Below are positions 1-9,539 of a stretch of 10,313 nt of DNA, piece by piece; positions within the stretch are counted from its first letter, which is position 1, and every line of letters starts with the position of its first letter. The stretch lies in contig NW_026971987.1 of the NCBI RefSeq assembly GCF_026151205.1, forward strand, positions 1-10,313. Reading direction: 5' to 3'. The stretch comes from Bolinopsis microptera (lineage: Eukaryota > Ctenophora > Tentaculata > Lobata > Bolinopsidae). The notes below the pieces were generated by a model. It searched no databases. It saw only the letters and a list, made by a program, of their open reading frames with translations, and was not told the DNA's origin. Position numbers and translations under genes: made by a program.

Positions 1-1049
1 CCCAACCCCCCCCAAGAAGAAACATGGGGAAAATGAAAGTGAAAGGGGTTTGGTTTTTTGGGGGGGGTACTGGTAGTGGGTACGCAAAATAAACGGTTTT
101 TTTTTGTTAAGGAGAAAAAAAAAACCCCCTTTTTTCCCCCCACCAAAGTTTTTTTGTTTTTTCCCCAAGTTTTTTTGGATTTAAAAAAGCCCTGCCCAAA
201 TTTGGATCAAATTGGATTAGGAGATCAAATTTTTAAAACTTTTTGACGAGAAAAAGAAAAAAGTGCCCCCAAGGGGAAAAACTAAAAAAAGGAAAAATTA
301 AAAGAATTTTCCCATCCAAAATAATTTTTGACTGACTAATAGTTGGGGAAATTTGGGGGTTTAAACACCGTTTTAAATTAAACCCCCCCGGGGTTAAAAT
401 AAAAATAATATTATAAAATTTTTTTACAGGGTTTTGAAAATCCCCCCCCCCCCCCCTCCCCAAATACATTTAGCCCCTAAGTATAAAAAAACAATCTGTG
501 GCAAGCCAAATTTTTTTAAATTTAATTCTGTCCCGCCTAAAAAAATCAGTAAGGGGAAGCCTTGGGGTCCCCCCTTTTTTTCCCGTCCGGAAAAATACTT
601 TTTCCCCGCTTTTCCCTTCCTTACTCCTTTCTGCCCTGTTTTAAAAGAAAAAAACAGCCCAAAGGAAAAAAAAATTCACCCCCCCAAATTAAATAAAAAA
701 ATTTTGGCTGCCTTTTTCATTCTGGGTATAGTTTTTTTTCCCCTTAGTACAAGTAAACTAGATCCCAAAAGAAAATTTCCAGTGCAAGCCTCCCAAACCC
801 CCTAACATGAAATGAAATAAAAAATGAAAATAAAAAAAGTATCCACCATTTTTCCCATTTTTAAAAAAACAAAAAAAAAAATTTAAAAAATTACAAAAAA
901 AGGGAAAAAAAAAGAAAACCAATATCCAAGTAAAACCCGTCCCCCCCACCCGTTGGGAAAAAAACCCCAAACCCCCCCCTCCCCAAATGTAAAACCCTGG
1001 TTAAAAAAACAGCACGGGGGGGGTTTCCCCCTGAAAACCCCGGCCAAAA
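1..1049. other. Gene-free homopolymer-rich DNA
   Basis: The stretch consists mainly of A, T and C runs. Its open frames (for example 434-805 on the plus strand) encode Phe/Pro/Lys-rich low-complexity strings and show no domain. I see no RNA gene or repeat apart from the poly-C run. Confidence 0.6.
442..461 (+). repeat. Poly-C run (C15, T, C4)
   Basis: This is the longest homopolymer in the window, 15 C, then T, then 4 C. A similar 12-C run is at 5997-6008. Such runs are prone to length error and mark the noisy character of the sequence. Confidence 0.8.
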
Positions 1050-1128
1050 CTTGGCACAGTGGTACACTGTTTTAAAAAGCGCCTATTTTATCAGGTGATA
1101 AACCCCTACAATGAGGTGGGGTACCCCT
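1050..1128 (+). mobile_element. tRNA-derived SINE-like unit (pol III promoter head)
   Basis: The stretch reads like a degraded tRNA gene head. The A box is TGGTACACTGT at 1060-1070, followed by a TTAAAAAGCGCC segment that resembles the GGTTAAGGCGCC D-arm of Ser/Leu-type tRNAs. The B-box position at 1116-1127 holds GGTGGGGTACCCC, a damaged version of GGTTCGAnnCC flanked by its pairing bases. The A-to-B spacing of about 46 nt is longer than in most tRNAs but fits the Ser/Leu class with a long variable arm. No clean acceptor stem or anticodon arm folds around it, so a working tRNA is unlikely. A SINE head or tRNA pseudogene is the better reading. The downstream body and tail of the element are not visible. 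Confidence 0.5.
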
Positions 1129-1477
1129 CTCTTCCCCCAAAATATTCCCCCTTTTTTCCCCCCTGTTTTGCCCACTACTCCTGCTAATTTACATCTTACA
1201 CCTGTTTTTTTCCCCGGGGGTTTTTCTCCCTTATTCTACTTTTTTTAAGTGTAAAATTGAAGCCCTGTAGTTTTTTAAATTTTGGGGTTTATTTTTTTTT
1301 AAAAAATTTTAAAAGTAACTTTTTAAAAAAATACCTTGAAAATTTTTTTATGCTTAAAACCCCAAATTGCAGTTTCCAAAAAAGATTTGGGTTAGGAATT
1401 TCCCAATTGTGTTTGGCAATGGTTTGTTTTATTTTTTAATTTAAACCCCCTGGGTTTTTTTGTTAGGTTTGGTAAAT

Positions 1478-1510
1478 GGGGTAAGGGTGGGGGAAGGAGG
1501 GGAGAAGGGG
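1478..1510 (+). other. G-quadruplex candidate in a purine tract
   Basis: Five G-tracts (GGGG, GGG, GGGGG, GGGG, GGGG) with short TAA, T, AAGGA and AGAA linkers meet the usual quadruplex pattern on the plus strand. The tract is almost pure purine from 1481 to 1513. Confidence 0.55.
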
Positions 1511-1576
1511 AAACAAATTCCCTCCCAAGAAGATGTAGAAAATGTGTATTTACCCGTTATTTTCAGTTTTGGGGGT

Positions 1577-1737
1577 TAGTTTGGTCCCGTATTGGGCCCA
1601 GTATTGGGTCCCCCCCGTAAAGTCAGTATTGTCCCCCATATTTCATTAATTTTCCCCCGTAAATTGGTCCAGTAATTTATAATTGTCCCCCATTAATTGT
1701 CAAATTTTTGGTCACCCCAAATATTGTCAGTATTTCC
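1577..1737 (+). repeat. Degenerate tandem repeat, CAGTATTGTCCCC-like unit
   Basis: At least eight loosely spaced copies of an (A)GTATTG(G)TCCCC-like word follow one another, for example around 1588, 1600, 1625, 1654, 1681 and 1724. Copies differ in the length of the C-run and by small insertions, so the period drifts around 12-25 bases. It looks like an old or badly sequenced minisatellite. No open frame crosses it usefully. Confidence 0.6.
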
Positions 1738-4573
1738 CTTAACATGGGGGTTTGAAAAAGTGGTGTGGTCCCCTTTGGGGCCCCGCTGACAGTTTTCCCC
1801 GGGAATCCCTTTTCTAAATTTCTACTAAACCCACTACTAAATACACTGCATCCCCTTTAAATCTTAAATTCTATTAAATTTTGTTTAAACCCTTTAACCC
1901 AACCCATTAAACCCTAAACAAAAATCACCTTTTGGCCCTTTACCAATCAGCCATTAACCTTTCAATCCTCGCTTTTAAAAGGCTGTTAGTAGGTCCAACA
2001 TTTTTGTTTAAAATAACAGGGGGTTTTTTTTCGGTATCTCTCATTTACAATTTAACCTTTATTTACCTTAAATTTCCCCATGGATCCCCCACGAATGGGT
2101 TAAAAGAAAGCACTTTAAATTGGATAATGTAAATTTTAAACCACTTTTTTTCCCCCCCTAATCTAAAAGGGTTTTTTTTCTATTTTTAAAAGAACTAAAA
2201 AAAATAACTTTCATTTTTTAAAGGGGCCCAAACTCAAGATTTGTTGCAAATGACAACAGCAAAACCCGGGGGTAAAAACACTCTAACACGAAAGAAAACA
2301 AACGTTTTACCCACCATTTTGCATTGGTACCCACACCCAACTTTTTTAACTGGGAAATGTTTCACCCCCCTTTTTTGATTCCCAGAATTTGGTCCCCCCC
2401 CTATATTTTGCACCCCTGTTTTATTTTTAGGTTCCCGTAAACGTTGTGGTTTTTGATTTCGTATCTTTACCTTTTCAGCTTTTTATTTTTCTTTTTTTAA
2501 AAAGCGTTTTAAACTTGGTAAAGAAAGACCCTACGATTCACTTTTAAATTTTAAATTAATTTCCCATCTGAAAAATCTGAGCTTTTTAAAATCTTTTATC
2601 TTACACTACAGAAAAAAACTTTGACCAGCTAGCCCTCCCCTTCTGTAAATGACTTTCGATTTACCAAAAGGATCCCCGCTCTACTGATTGGTTCCCCCCC
2701 CCCTATCTCCCTAAATCTTTTAGTGGTGAAAGTCCTTTATATTCCGGTTAGATTTTCATCTCCTCCGCCCTTATCGCAAGCAGATATGAAAGATTATCCC
2801 CCCGTACTTTCATTTTTAATGCCCGCCTTCCTTTTTTCATTTCTAAATATAAACTTTTTTGCTTTGAAATAGATAGAAAAATCTTTATTTTTTAGCAAAC
2901 ACCCCAACGTTCAAACCTCTTTGGCTTAAAATTTTGAAAAGTTTCAGAATGGAGGAAAATGTAGGAGACATCGTTGAATATTGGAAATCCATCTTGAACA
3001 TTTTGGCCCTTTTTCCACCCTGATTTCCTCTGATTCAAGTTTTTGTATTTTGAATTATTTTGTGGTTTAAATTTTTTTTTTAAACCTGGTTTTCATCGTA
3101 CGGTTATTAATTATAAACCCACCCACACTTCCCCCCCCGCAAAGATCCCAACTTTTTGTCTAGTTTTTCACTAGATTATTTCGCCGTTTTAAATTATTTT
3201 AACTTGCGTCCTTTAGTCAAGGGGGGTTTTAACAGTCCCTTATTACAATCAAACCATTTTCCCTTTTACTTGAAATTGTTTGGGGGTAATTTTTCCTCGG
3301 AAAATACTGGTTTTAAGTTTCCCCGTTAAAAGTGAAAAATGAAAAAAAGCTTTAAACAAGGTTTGTTTTTGTGTTAATTAAGCGGTTTTTGCGTTTTTGG
3401 GTAAACCCCCATTTTTTGGGGTAAATAGTCCCTTTTAAAACCTTTTTCTTACCCCCGTTTTTTTTTAAATTTCTATTCCCCCCCCGTTACGATTTTTTTG
3501 GGGTAAGAGTTAGTTGCCCCCCCCTAATTTATTAATTTTTTAGTACTTTTTAAAAATTATATTTTAAAAATGAAAAAACTGTTTCCCCCCCACTCGTAAA
3601 AAAATTAAAAATTTCTGAAAAAACCCAAAACGGGAAAAAGCCCCTTAAAAATCTCGCCCCATTACCTTTTAACTTAAAACCGGACTTTTCAGACGTAAAA
3701 AAATGATACTGAAAAACTGGGGGAATTTTTTCGTTTTATTTTTTTGTAGTTTTCTACCATGTTAAATTTAAATTATACCCCTTTTCAGCGAATAAACCCC
3801 CTGTCCCAAAACAAAACTACCCCCCCTTTAAAACCTCCCCCTTTTTAAACCAAAGAAAAACCTGAATACTAAAACCCTTCTCGCAAAAACCGTTTCTTTA
3901 TTTCCCTTATACGGAAAGAAAATATCCCCCTACAAAAATTAATTCCTTTCTCTTTTTTTTCTGGGCCTATTTACTTTGAAACCCGCCAAATTCCTCCCCA
4001 AAACAATAGTTTTTTTTCAGCCCCCTTAATTATAGATCCCCAAATGACCGGCAAAACAGGTTTTGCTTTTGAAAAAACTTAATAGTTCCCTTTTTTTCAA
4101 AATGGGACAGACCCTGTAAACATTGTCCAAAATGGGTTTTTTTTACAAAAATAAAAAAAGAAGGTTATTATAATTTAAGTATATATACGGTTTATACCCC
4201 CTAATTAAAACCAATTCTCCCAAAAATTTCCATTTTTCTTCCATGTCACACAACCCTTCCCTTCCATCAAATCATTTTTTTTAACCCACCTGTAAAGGGG
4301 GGGTGAGACGAAAGTGGGGCCAAAACAATGAAATTTAACCGCAAGCCCCCCCAATTAAAAAAGTAAATTTGCAAATAGGCCCCCCTGTTAGTTTGGGAGC
4401 GTTTTGATAAACAAGTGGACAACGATAAAACTTTCCTTCCTAGTTAAAAATTGAGTCCCTTTAAATAAAGTTTTTAATCTTTTTGTTTCCTTTCCGTTTA
4501 TTATAAACTAGTTTTAGTTTTGTGTGTAAGTCCCCCCCGTTAGATCCTGGGAAAAATATCTAACCGTTACACA
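1738..4573. other. Gene-free AT-rich DNA
   Basis: No open frame with protein-like character and no convincing repeat is visible over 2.8 kb. A CCAATCAG motif is at 1943-1950 and its complement CTGATTGG at 2684-2691. The part from about 2560 to 3060 is less homopolymeric than the rest but still shows nothing recognisable. Confidence 0.6.
3159..3175 (+). repeat. Small hairpin TCTAGT/ACTAGA
   Basis: Six-base arms at 3159-3164 and 3170-3175 flank a 5-base loop. At this size it may well be chance in AT-rich DNA. Confidence 0.35.
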
Positions 4574-4765
4574 ATGGAAGAAAAACCCCGTTACCCAAAT
4601 CCCCCATGGGGGGACGCCCAAATTGAAATGGACACGTTGGTCAGGTATCAGAAAGTGGAACAGTGGAAAATTTTAGGAGAAATATTTTGGAGGAGTATAA
4701 AAACCCCTAAAAAAAACTACCGAGAGTTTTTCCTCAACAGTTTCCAACTCCCCCCACCTTTATAA
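4574..4765 (+). other. Short open frame, unrecognised, possibly chance
   Basis: A 63-codon frame opens with an ATG in favourable eukaryotic context (A at -3, G at +4). Its amino-acid mix is more protein-like than most frames here (Met-Glu-Glu-Lys start, a central stretch rich in Val, Glu, Gln and Trp). I recognise no domain, signal peptide or membrane segment, and no exon partner or splice signal supports it. Given the noise in this window it could be a chance frame or a fragment of a decayed repeat ORF. Confidence 0.15.
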
Positions 4766-4767
4766 GA

Positions 4768-4788
4768 GCCTCCTCGCAGAAAGGAGGC
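4768..4788 (+). repeat. Perfect 7-bp hairpin GCCTCCT/AGGAGGC
   Basis: GCCTCCT at 4768-4774 pairs with AGGAGGC at 4782-4788 around a 7-base loop. It lies 3 bases after the stop codon of the short open frame that ends at 4765. It is not followed by a T-run, so it is not a bacterial terminator. No role can be assigned. Confidence 0.5.
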
Positions 4789-5051
4789 CCCTTCTAGATC
4801 TCCAGTTGAGCTTCCTTTAACATGGGACCCCATTTGTTTATGATTATTAAAAATATTAAGTTTTTTTTTTCTAAATTTGATCTAGTCTCCCCTTTCCAAG
4901 GTTTTGAAAAATTTTAACTTTAAACAAATTGAAAAAACGGGGAGGAGAAGGGGGTAAATTTCCCAAACAATCCAACCTCCCGGCCCCCCTATCACTTTTT
5001 TTTCTGTGATGTTAAGCGGCAAGAAAAGCCAAAAACTTGTCTTACAACATT

Positions 5052-5076
5052 CCACGTGTCCCCCAAAACAAAGTTA
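5052..5076 (+). repeat. Dispersed repeat copy A with CACGTG core
   Basis: CCACGTG followed within a few bases by AAAACAAAGTT is found here and again at 5801-5824, with only the spacer bases differing. Two further CACGTG palindromes follow at 5144-5149 and 5156-5161, seven bases apart. The shared right flank argues for common descent of the two copies rather than chance E-boxes. Confidence 0.45.
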
Positions 5077-5221
5077 CCACCGTGCTTAAAAAACAGTTTT
5101 GCATGGGGAACACACTCCCTGACTAGCAAAAGTGAAACTAAAACACGTGACCCTTCACGTGGGTTTTCTTTACTTCCTGGTAAATTTCTTAGTCCCCCCT
5201 ATTCCCCGGCCCTCAGATTGT

Positions 5222-5233
5222 GGGCCCGGGCCC
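5222..5233. repeat. 12-bp palindrome of alternating GGG and CCC
   Basis: GGGCCCGGGCCC is a perfect palindrome followed directly by a 12-T run. No function can be assigned. Confidence 0.5.
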
Positions 5234-5299
5234 TTTTTTTTTTTGCTTTTGTCCCCCCTGGTGGTTTTTAGGGGCCCACAGTCCCCTTTGTTTCCTGTT

Positions 5300-5798
5300 A
5301 AAACCCCCACAAATTAACAAATTTTTTTTACCAAATCAGTCCCCACCCAAATTTACCAGTCTACTCCAATTAAACATTTTTAAAATATTTTCACCCTGGA
5401 ATAAACTTATAAATTAAATTTGTGTAACCTATTTTTGAGATGGGATTTAAATTAACCAAGGGGGGTATTTGGAAGGGGGTTTTTTAAAAGTTGGGGAAAA
5501 AATTTTTAGTTAAATAAAAATAAATACGGGTTATTATTCCTTACGGTTTAAAAAAATATTGGGATTAAAGTTTGCCTTTTTAAATTAAGTTTTTTTTAAA
5601 AAAGAGGTTATAATTAAACACTTCCCAATTCAAAATAAAATTAATTATCTTTAAAAATAACCAAAAAAAGCCTTTCCCGATGTCCCCCCCCCTTCAAAAA
5701 TTCAAATTCTTTTTAGAAAAAGAGCTTCTGGTTTTTTTATTGTTCACGTTTCCCCCCAAACAAAATACAACTATCTAAAATTGGTTAGATTTTTGTGT
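5300..5798. other. Gene-free AT-rich DNA
   Basis: Very A/T-rich, with many TTAAA and AAATAA words and no open frame worth calling. Poly(A)-signal-like hexamers are expected by chance at this composition. Confidence 0.6.
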
Positions 5799-5850
5799 CC
5801 CCACGTGACTAAAAAACAAAGTTCCCTGATTGGCCCAGGTTTACATCACC
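5799..5850 (+). repeat. Dispersed repeat copy B with CACGTG and CTGATTGG
   Basis: This is the second copy of the CCACGTG...AAAACAAAGTT word. Here it is followed by CCCTGATTGG at 5824-5833. The same CCCTGATTGG string occurs in both halves of the direct repeat at 7104-7113 and 7160-7169, linking these regions to one repeat family or motif set. Confidence 0.4.
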
Positions 5851-5880
5851 CAAAGTTTGGCCCTTCAATACCAACTTCCC

Positions 5881-6238
5881 CTTGGTTGGATTTTGGTTGT
5901 CCACATTTCTCCTTTTAAAGGTATAACCACGCCTTTCAACAAAAAATAAAAAAAATGGTCCCCCTATCCTCCCCTAGTGGTTTCCCCACGAGCGTTCCCC
6001 CCCCCCCCGCGGATTGGTTTTTTTGGTTTTTTTTTGTGTTTCCCGACACTTCTTTTTCTGGGGTTTATAAGTTTTAGTATTTAGGCTTTCTTGGGTGTTA
6101 TTAATTAGCCTTTTGAGTTTCCCGGCCTTGGTCCCCCCCTCATTTACCTGATTCCTTTTCCCGTTGTCTCCCTCCCCCGATACAATTTTACCCTCCCCGA
6201 TCTTAACCCCGCCGGTAAAAGGAGGTAAGCTGGGGTAG
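5881..6238. other. Gene-free stretch with C- and T-runs
   Basis: Contains the 12-C run at 5997-6008 and long T-runs. No coding or RNA feature is visible. Confidence 0.55.
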
Positions 6239-6420
6239 CCACCAACACTGTTGTGAGGTGGGGCCCTGGTTATGTGGGAGTTGTGGGTGGTATAGACTAT
6301 ATAGGACTATTTGATCCAGCCCACAGGGTTTTGGATTTAACCCCCACGTTGGGAAAACATGAAAAAGACGAATACTTTTCTAGCCCCCAGGCCCTCACCA
6401 ACAATTCTAAAATTTTTTGG
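6239..6420 (+). mobile_element. Possible second SINE-like or other dispersed repeat
   Basis: This segment is less homopolymer-rich and more GC-balanced than its flanks, as a younger insertion would be. It opens with a hairpin-capable CCACC (6239-6243) and GGTGG (6257-6261) pair. It then contains TGGTATAGACT, which loosely resembles a pol III A box, and further on a GGGTT/AACCC stem around TTGGATTT that resembles a tRNA T-arm. The boxes are poor matches and no terminal repeats or target duplications are visible. It may instead be an unrelated repeat or unique DNA. Confidence 0.25.
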
Positions 6421-7029
6421 AAGGATTAAAACAGCTTCCCCACTGTTCACCCAGAGATCCAAGGGATAAAAGTTACCCCTGGAAAAACTAAAAGAAGGGA
6501 TTTTTTAAAACTATCTTAGAAAATTAATGTCCCTTCCAAAAATAAATTTCAACAACCCTTTCTTTTTTAACCAAGATTTTAAAAATCTAACAATTTACTG
6601 AAGGCTTTGTGTTAACATCACGCCATGTGTTTTGAACGTGTGTTTAGACCCCGTCAACATGTTGGCTGGTAAACTATTGATACATTTTTAAAAACCTGTA
6701 TCCTTTTGTTTTTGGTTTAACCTAATATTCCCCAACAAAAAACACGTACCATTTTTTAAACAAAAAATCTGGGTTAAACCACGTTAACCAATCCCCAAAG
6801 CAAAGTGTTTGATTTTAAAATTTTTCCCCCACTAGAAAATATCCCAGTTTTTTTCTTAGTATCCCGCCTGTTCCCTCGACTGAATTTTTTATAACACTTT
6901 TTCCTTTCTCACAGCCCCGAAAATACAAAAATTTAAAAAATATGATGACCATATTTTTATTTATGGGTTTTTCAGTTTAACAATTTACCCAAAAACCACA
7001 ACCAACCCAGTTTTTTCCCTCCCGGCTTT
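6421..7029. other. Gene-free AT-rich DNA
   Basis: No open frame or repeat supported. A CAACATGTTG palindrome is at 6655-6664. Confidence 0.55.
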
Positions 7030-7077
7030 AACCAGTAATAGGGGGCCAGGTCCCCTTCCCCCCCCAGGGTGCATCAC

Positions 7078-7180
7078 CTGGACCCAAGCGTTGCCTGGTG
7101 CCCCCCTGATTGGTTTTTATTTTTTCCCCCGGTCCAGGCCCGGACCCCAGCGCCTCCTGCCCTGATTGGTGGGGATTTTC
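7078..7180 (+). repeat. Two-copy imperfect direct repeat in a GC-rich island
   Basis: Copy one (about 7079-7125) and copy two (about 7140-7178) share, in order, GGACCC(A/C)AGC, GCCT..TGCCC, TGATTGGT and ATTTT. They differ by small gaps and by the length of the C-run. Between them lies GGTCC-aggccc-GGACC, a short inverted repeat. The surrounding 7030-7270 is the most GC-rich part of the window, and its minus-strand open frame is an uninterrupted but unrecognised 81 codons that I do not regard as a gene. This looks like part of a dispersed repeat or a duplicated regulatory block. Confidence 0.6.
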
Positions 7181-7273
7181 AGGGGGGCCAACCGTGATCA
7201 GCCAACAGCACGGGGTGGATTTAGCCAGCTCACTTCCACGTGAGATTGGGGGTTTATGGGTTCCCCCCCCCAT

Positions 7274-7950
7274 TTAGGGGTAAAGCCCCCGTTCTTTTTC
7301 CCCTTTATATTACAGTGTAACTAACACTACCCACCAAATATAACTTTGTTATATTCAATGTGCTCGAAAAATTCCCTTGTTCTTTGCCCTCCGTGTTTTT
7401 TTAAAGGGTTTTTTCCGTCTCAAAGTTTGTTTCCCTCTGTGAGTTATGTTCTCTGGTTTATAAGTCCCCGAGTTATTGTCCCCCCTTGGTTTGAGAAATT
7501 TAAAGTTTAGTATTTGCAAAATAAGTTTTTATTTTTAACAGTTAATATCGAGAGGAAACCTTTCATGTAGGGACCACTTTGATGATTAAATAACTATAAA
7601 TGTTTTAAACTAAATTTAAAAAAACAACCTATTTACACTCGAGTGACTTTTAGAGTCTATTATTGTTTATTTTTTAACCATAATTTCCCCCGGCTTTATT
7701 TTAACGGTCCCCCTCACAAAGCCAGTGTTTTAGGCCCCAGTTTACTAAATTTAGTGGTTTACCACACCGGTTGAAAAAAATCGCTCTCTTTATAGTTTAT
7801 AATTGAAAGCCCAGAAAGTTCCTAGAAATCCTACCCAGAAAAAAGGAGAAAAACTTCTTACAAAAGTTGTACCCCTGGGGAAGACTTTTTCGGAAAGCAT
7901 ACTTTTCTATCCGGAAATCCATCCTTTCCAAACAGTTTCCATTTTTTTTT
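7274..7950. other. Gene-free AT-rich DNA
   Basis: Composition is more even than in the leftmost kilobase, with fewer long runs, but stops are frequent in all frames and no element signature is visible. Confidence 0.55.
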
Positions 7951-8005
7951 CAGGTACTTAAACAGGTAACTTACAGGTAATTTCCAGGTTAACATCCCGG
8001 TAATC
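7951..8005 (+). repeat. Tandem CAGGTAA-type repeat, about 11-base period
   Basis: Five successive units begin at about 7951, 7963, 7974, 7985 and 7996. The first four begin CAGGT and the last CCGGT, each followed by an A/T-rich half (ACTTAAA, AACTTA, AATTTC, TAACATC, AATCTT). The array directly follows a T-rich run ending in CAG. Each unit resembles a 5' splice-site consensus (CAG|GTAA), but that is probably incidental to the repeat. Confidence 0.6.
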
Positions 8006-8691
8006 TTTATAATTTACCAATATTTAATGATCCTATACAGTTAACACTTTCAAAACCGGTTGACCTTTCCCGATTGAAAAAAACCAACTTGTCCTTAAAA
8101 TTTAAAAAACAGCATCTTAAAGTTAAAATATTAATATAACCAGTGGTAATTCAGTTATCCTACAGGGACTGTCCCTTCCTTTATCAACCCAGAGAACACC
8201 AACTGTATAATTAATAGTAAATTGGCCAGTGGAGTTAAATGTAATTCCGTAAATTCGAGAGAAAATATATCCTTTTTAGTTTACAAAGGGTCCCCATTTT
8301 AGGGGAGTATCTTCCAAAATTAATAAAATTTGTTCTTTTGTTTTGGGGGGGTTTTTTGGGTTGTTTAGGGTCCTTTTTCCGAGGTTTTAAAACCTGTTTT
8401 CTTCATTTTCTCATTTTCCTCTTCCCAGTAAATTGGGACTTAAAATTTTCAGTTTTTTTTTTCTCCCGTTTTCTTCTGTTGGAAGGTTTAATGAGGGACT
8501 GGGTTTTTGTGGGGGAGGGATTGAATTTACCACGTGTCAGGGTTTTTTTCTTATCTGATTGAACCCCGATTTCCCTCGATCAAGTGGCAAAAAACACGAG
8601 GCTAATTTCTCCCCGTCCCCCCGTGGGTAAAACCTCCCCGTTTTTTAATTCCAGCCTTACTCTTATTACATTTCTTACTGTTAATTTACTG
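8006..8691. other. Gene-free DNA with a chance plus-strand frame
   Basis: A 74-codon plus-strand frame at 8338-8562 is Phe/Leu/Gly-rich because of T and G runs and is not believable as a gene. A CACGTG palindrome is at 8531-8536. Confidence 0.5.
8164..8176. repeat. Inverted repeat AGGGAC-T-GTCCCT
   Basis: Perfect 6-base arms surround one central base. It is too small and isolated to assign a role; a dyad protein site or chance are both possible. Confidence 0.35.
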
Positions 8692-9200
8692 CTACTTTCT
8701 TAAACACCTAAACAAGGTGGTTTTTTTTTGATCAAACCCTTGGCCATATTTTGCAGGGATACCTTTTTGATATTTCAATTTCCCCCAAATTTTTTTTTTT
8801 CTTTGAAAAAATATTTTAAAAAACCAAAGAAATTTAAAAATTTGGGGGACTTTCCAACACCTTCCTAGGTTTCTTAAAAAAAATATGGGTTTTTTACAAT
8901 TTAACATCACGTAAAAACCAAACCGTCGCGTACAAAACCCACGTCCCCTTACCAAAACACTATGAATTTAACTATTGTTGGCGGTAAATAACTTCTGGAT
9001 ACAATTTTACCTTCGTCCCAATGAAGTTTAATTCCTTCTCCAGGGGTTCTTTTGCCTGTTTTCTCCATTTTCTTAAATTTTTTACTTTTTTCCAACTGTT
9101 TTTTGTTAAAAACTCCCTCAGTCCCCCCCTGGCCCTGGGGGTTTTTTTCTGATCTTTTTTTTTGTTCTTTATGTACTTGTTTAAATCTTTTTATATACAT
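8692..9200 (-). other. Two overlapping minus-strand open frames, unrecognised
   Basis: Frames of 83 codons (9200-8949) and 87 codons (8955-8692) abut in different phases and together keep about 510 bases of the minus strand open. That could be one frame broken by a single indel. The first part is Lys/Glu-rich and hydrophilic, the second basic and aromatic with runs of Phe and Lys drawn from A/T homopolymers. I see no reverse transcriptase, endonuclease or transposase motif in either. The stretch from about 9110 to 8955 is less homopolymeric and more protein-like than the rest. It could be a decayed element ORF or simply low-complexity openness. Confidence 0.2.
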
Positions 9201-9314
9201 TTTATATTTTTTGTTTTGTTTCTATATTTAAAAAAAAAATTTAAGTTTTCATAGTTTAAAAAAAACGTATCTTTTGTTTGTTAAGAATAAAATTCTATTT
9301 CTCCCATAATATTT

Positions 9315-9362
9315 GGGGGGTGGGGTGGGTGGTGGGGGGTGGGAGTGGTAAGGGAATGGGGG
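9315..9362 (+). other. G-quadruplex candidate
   Basis: The plus strand has G-runs of 6, 4, 3, 6, 3, 3 and 5 separated by one to six bases, so four or more G-tracts of at least three sit within short loops. It is the most G-rich tract in a window otherwise richer in C, and it lies just left of the mariner remnant. Some run lengths may be inflated by sequencing error. Confidence 0.6.
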
Positions 9363-9539
9363 TAAAGGAGTATAAGGAAAACGGGGATATTTTTTTATTA
9401 GGAATGATATTAACCCCGGGGGGGGCGTGTTTGGCCAATTTATGGTATTCTAATCTGGGAGAGGGGAAAAACAATATATCGGCCCCCTGGTGGCTAATCT
9501 TTTAAACCTTCTGCAGCGGAATCCAGATACCTTAAAAAT

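Noticed and set aside
58-805. Plus-strand open frames at 58-246 and 434-805
   Set aside because: They encode Phe/Pro/Lys/Gly strings made by homopolymers and carry no domain or credible start context. Their openness is explained by composition.
1577-1737. CRISPR-like array
   Set aside because: The repeated word is too short and irregular, and there are no uniform spacers or cas genes.
1886-1920. Interstitial telomere-like words (AACCC, TTAAACCC, ACCCTAAA)
   Set aside because: The words vary in length and do not repeat with a fixed 6- or 7-base period. A/C-rich composition alone can give this.
4768-4788. Hairpin as a rho-independent terminator or histone-type 3' stem-loop
   Set aside because: There is no T-run after it, the loop is 7 bases rather than 4, and no histone or bacterial gene lies upstream.
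6655-6664. CAACATGTTG as a p53-type half-site
   Set aside because: The outer bases do not fit the consensus, there is only one half-site, and a 10-base palindrome is plausible by chance.
7028-7273. 81-codon minus-strand frame in the GC-rich island
   Set aside because: GC-rich DNA has few stops, the frame crosses an imperfect direct repeat, and the product has no recognisable domain.
9278-9505. 75-codon plus-strand frame across the G-rich tract
   Set aside because: Gly/Val/Lys-rich product of G-runs, overlapping the quadruplex candidate, with no domain.
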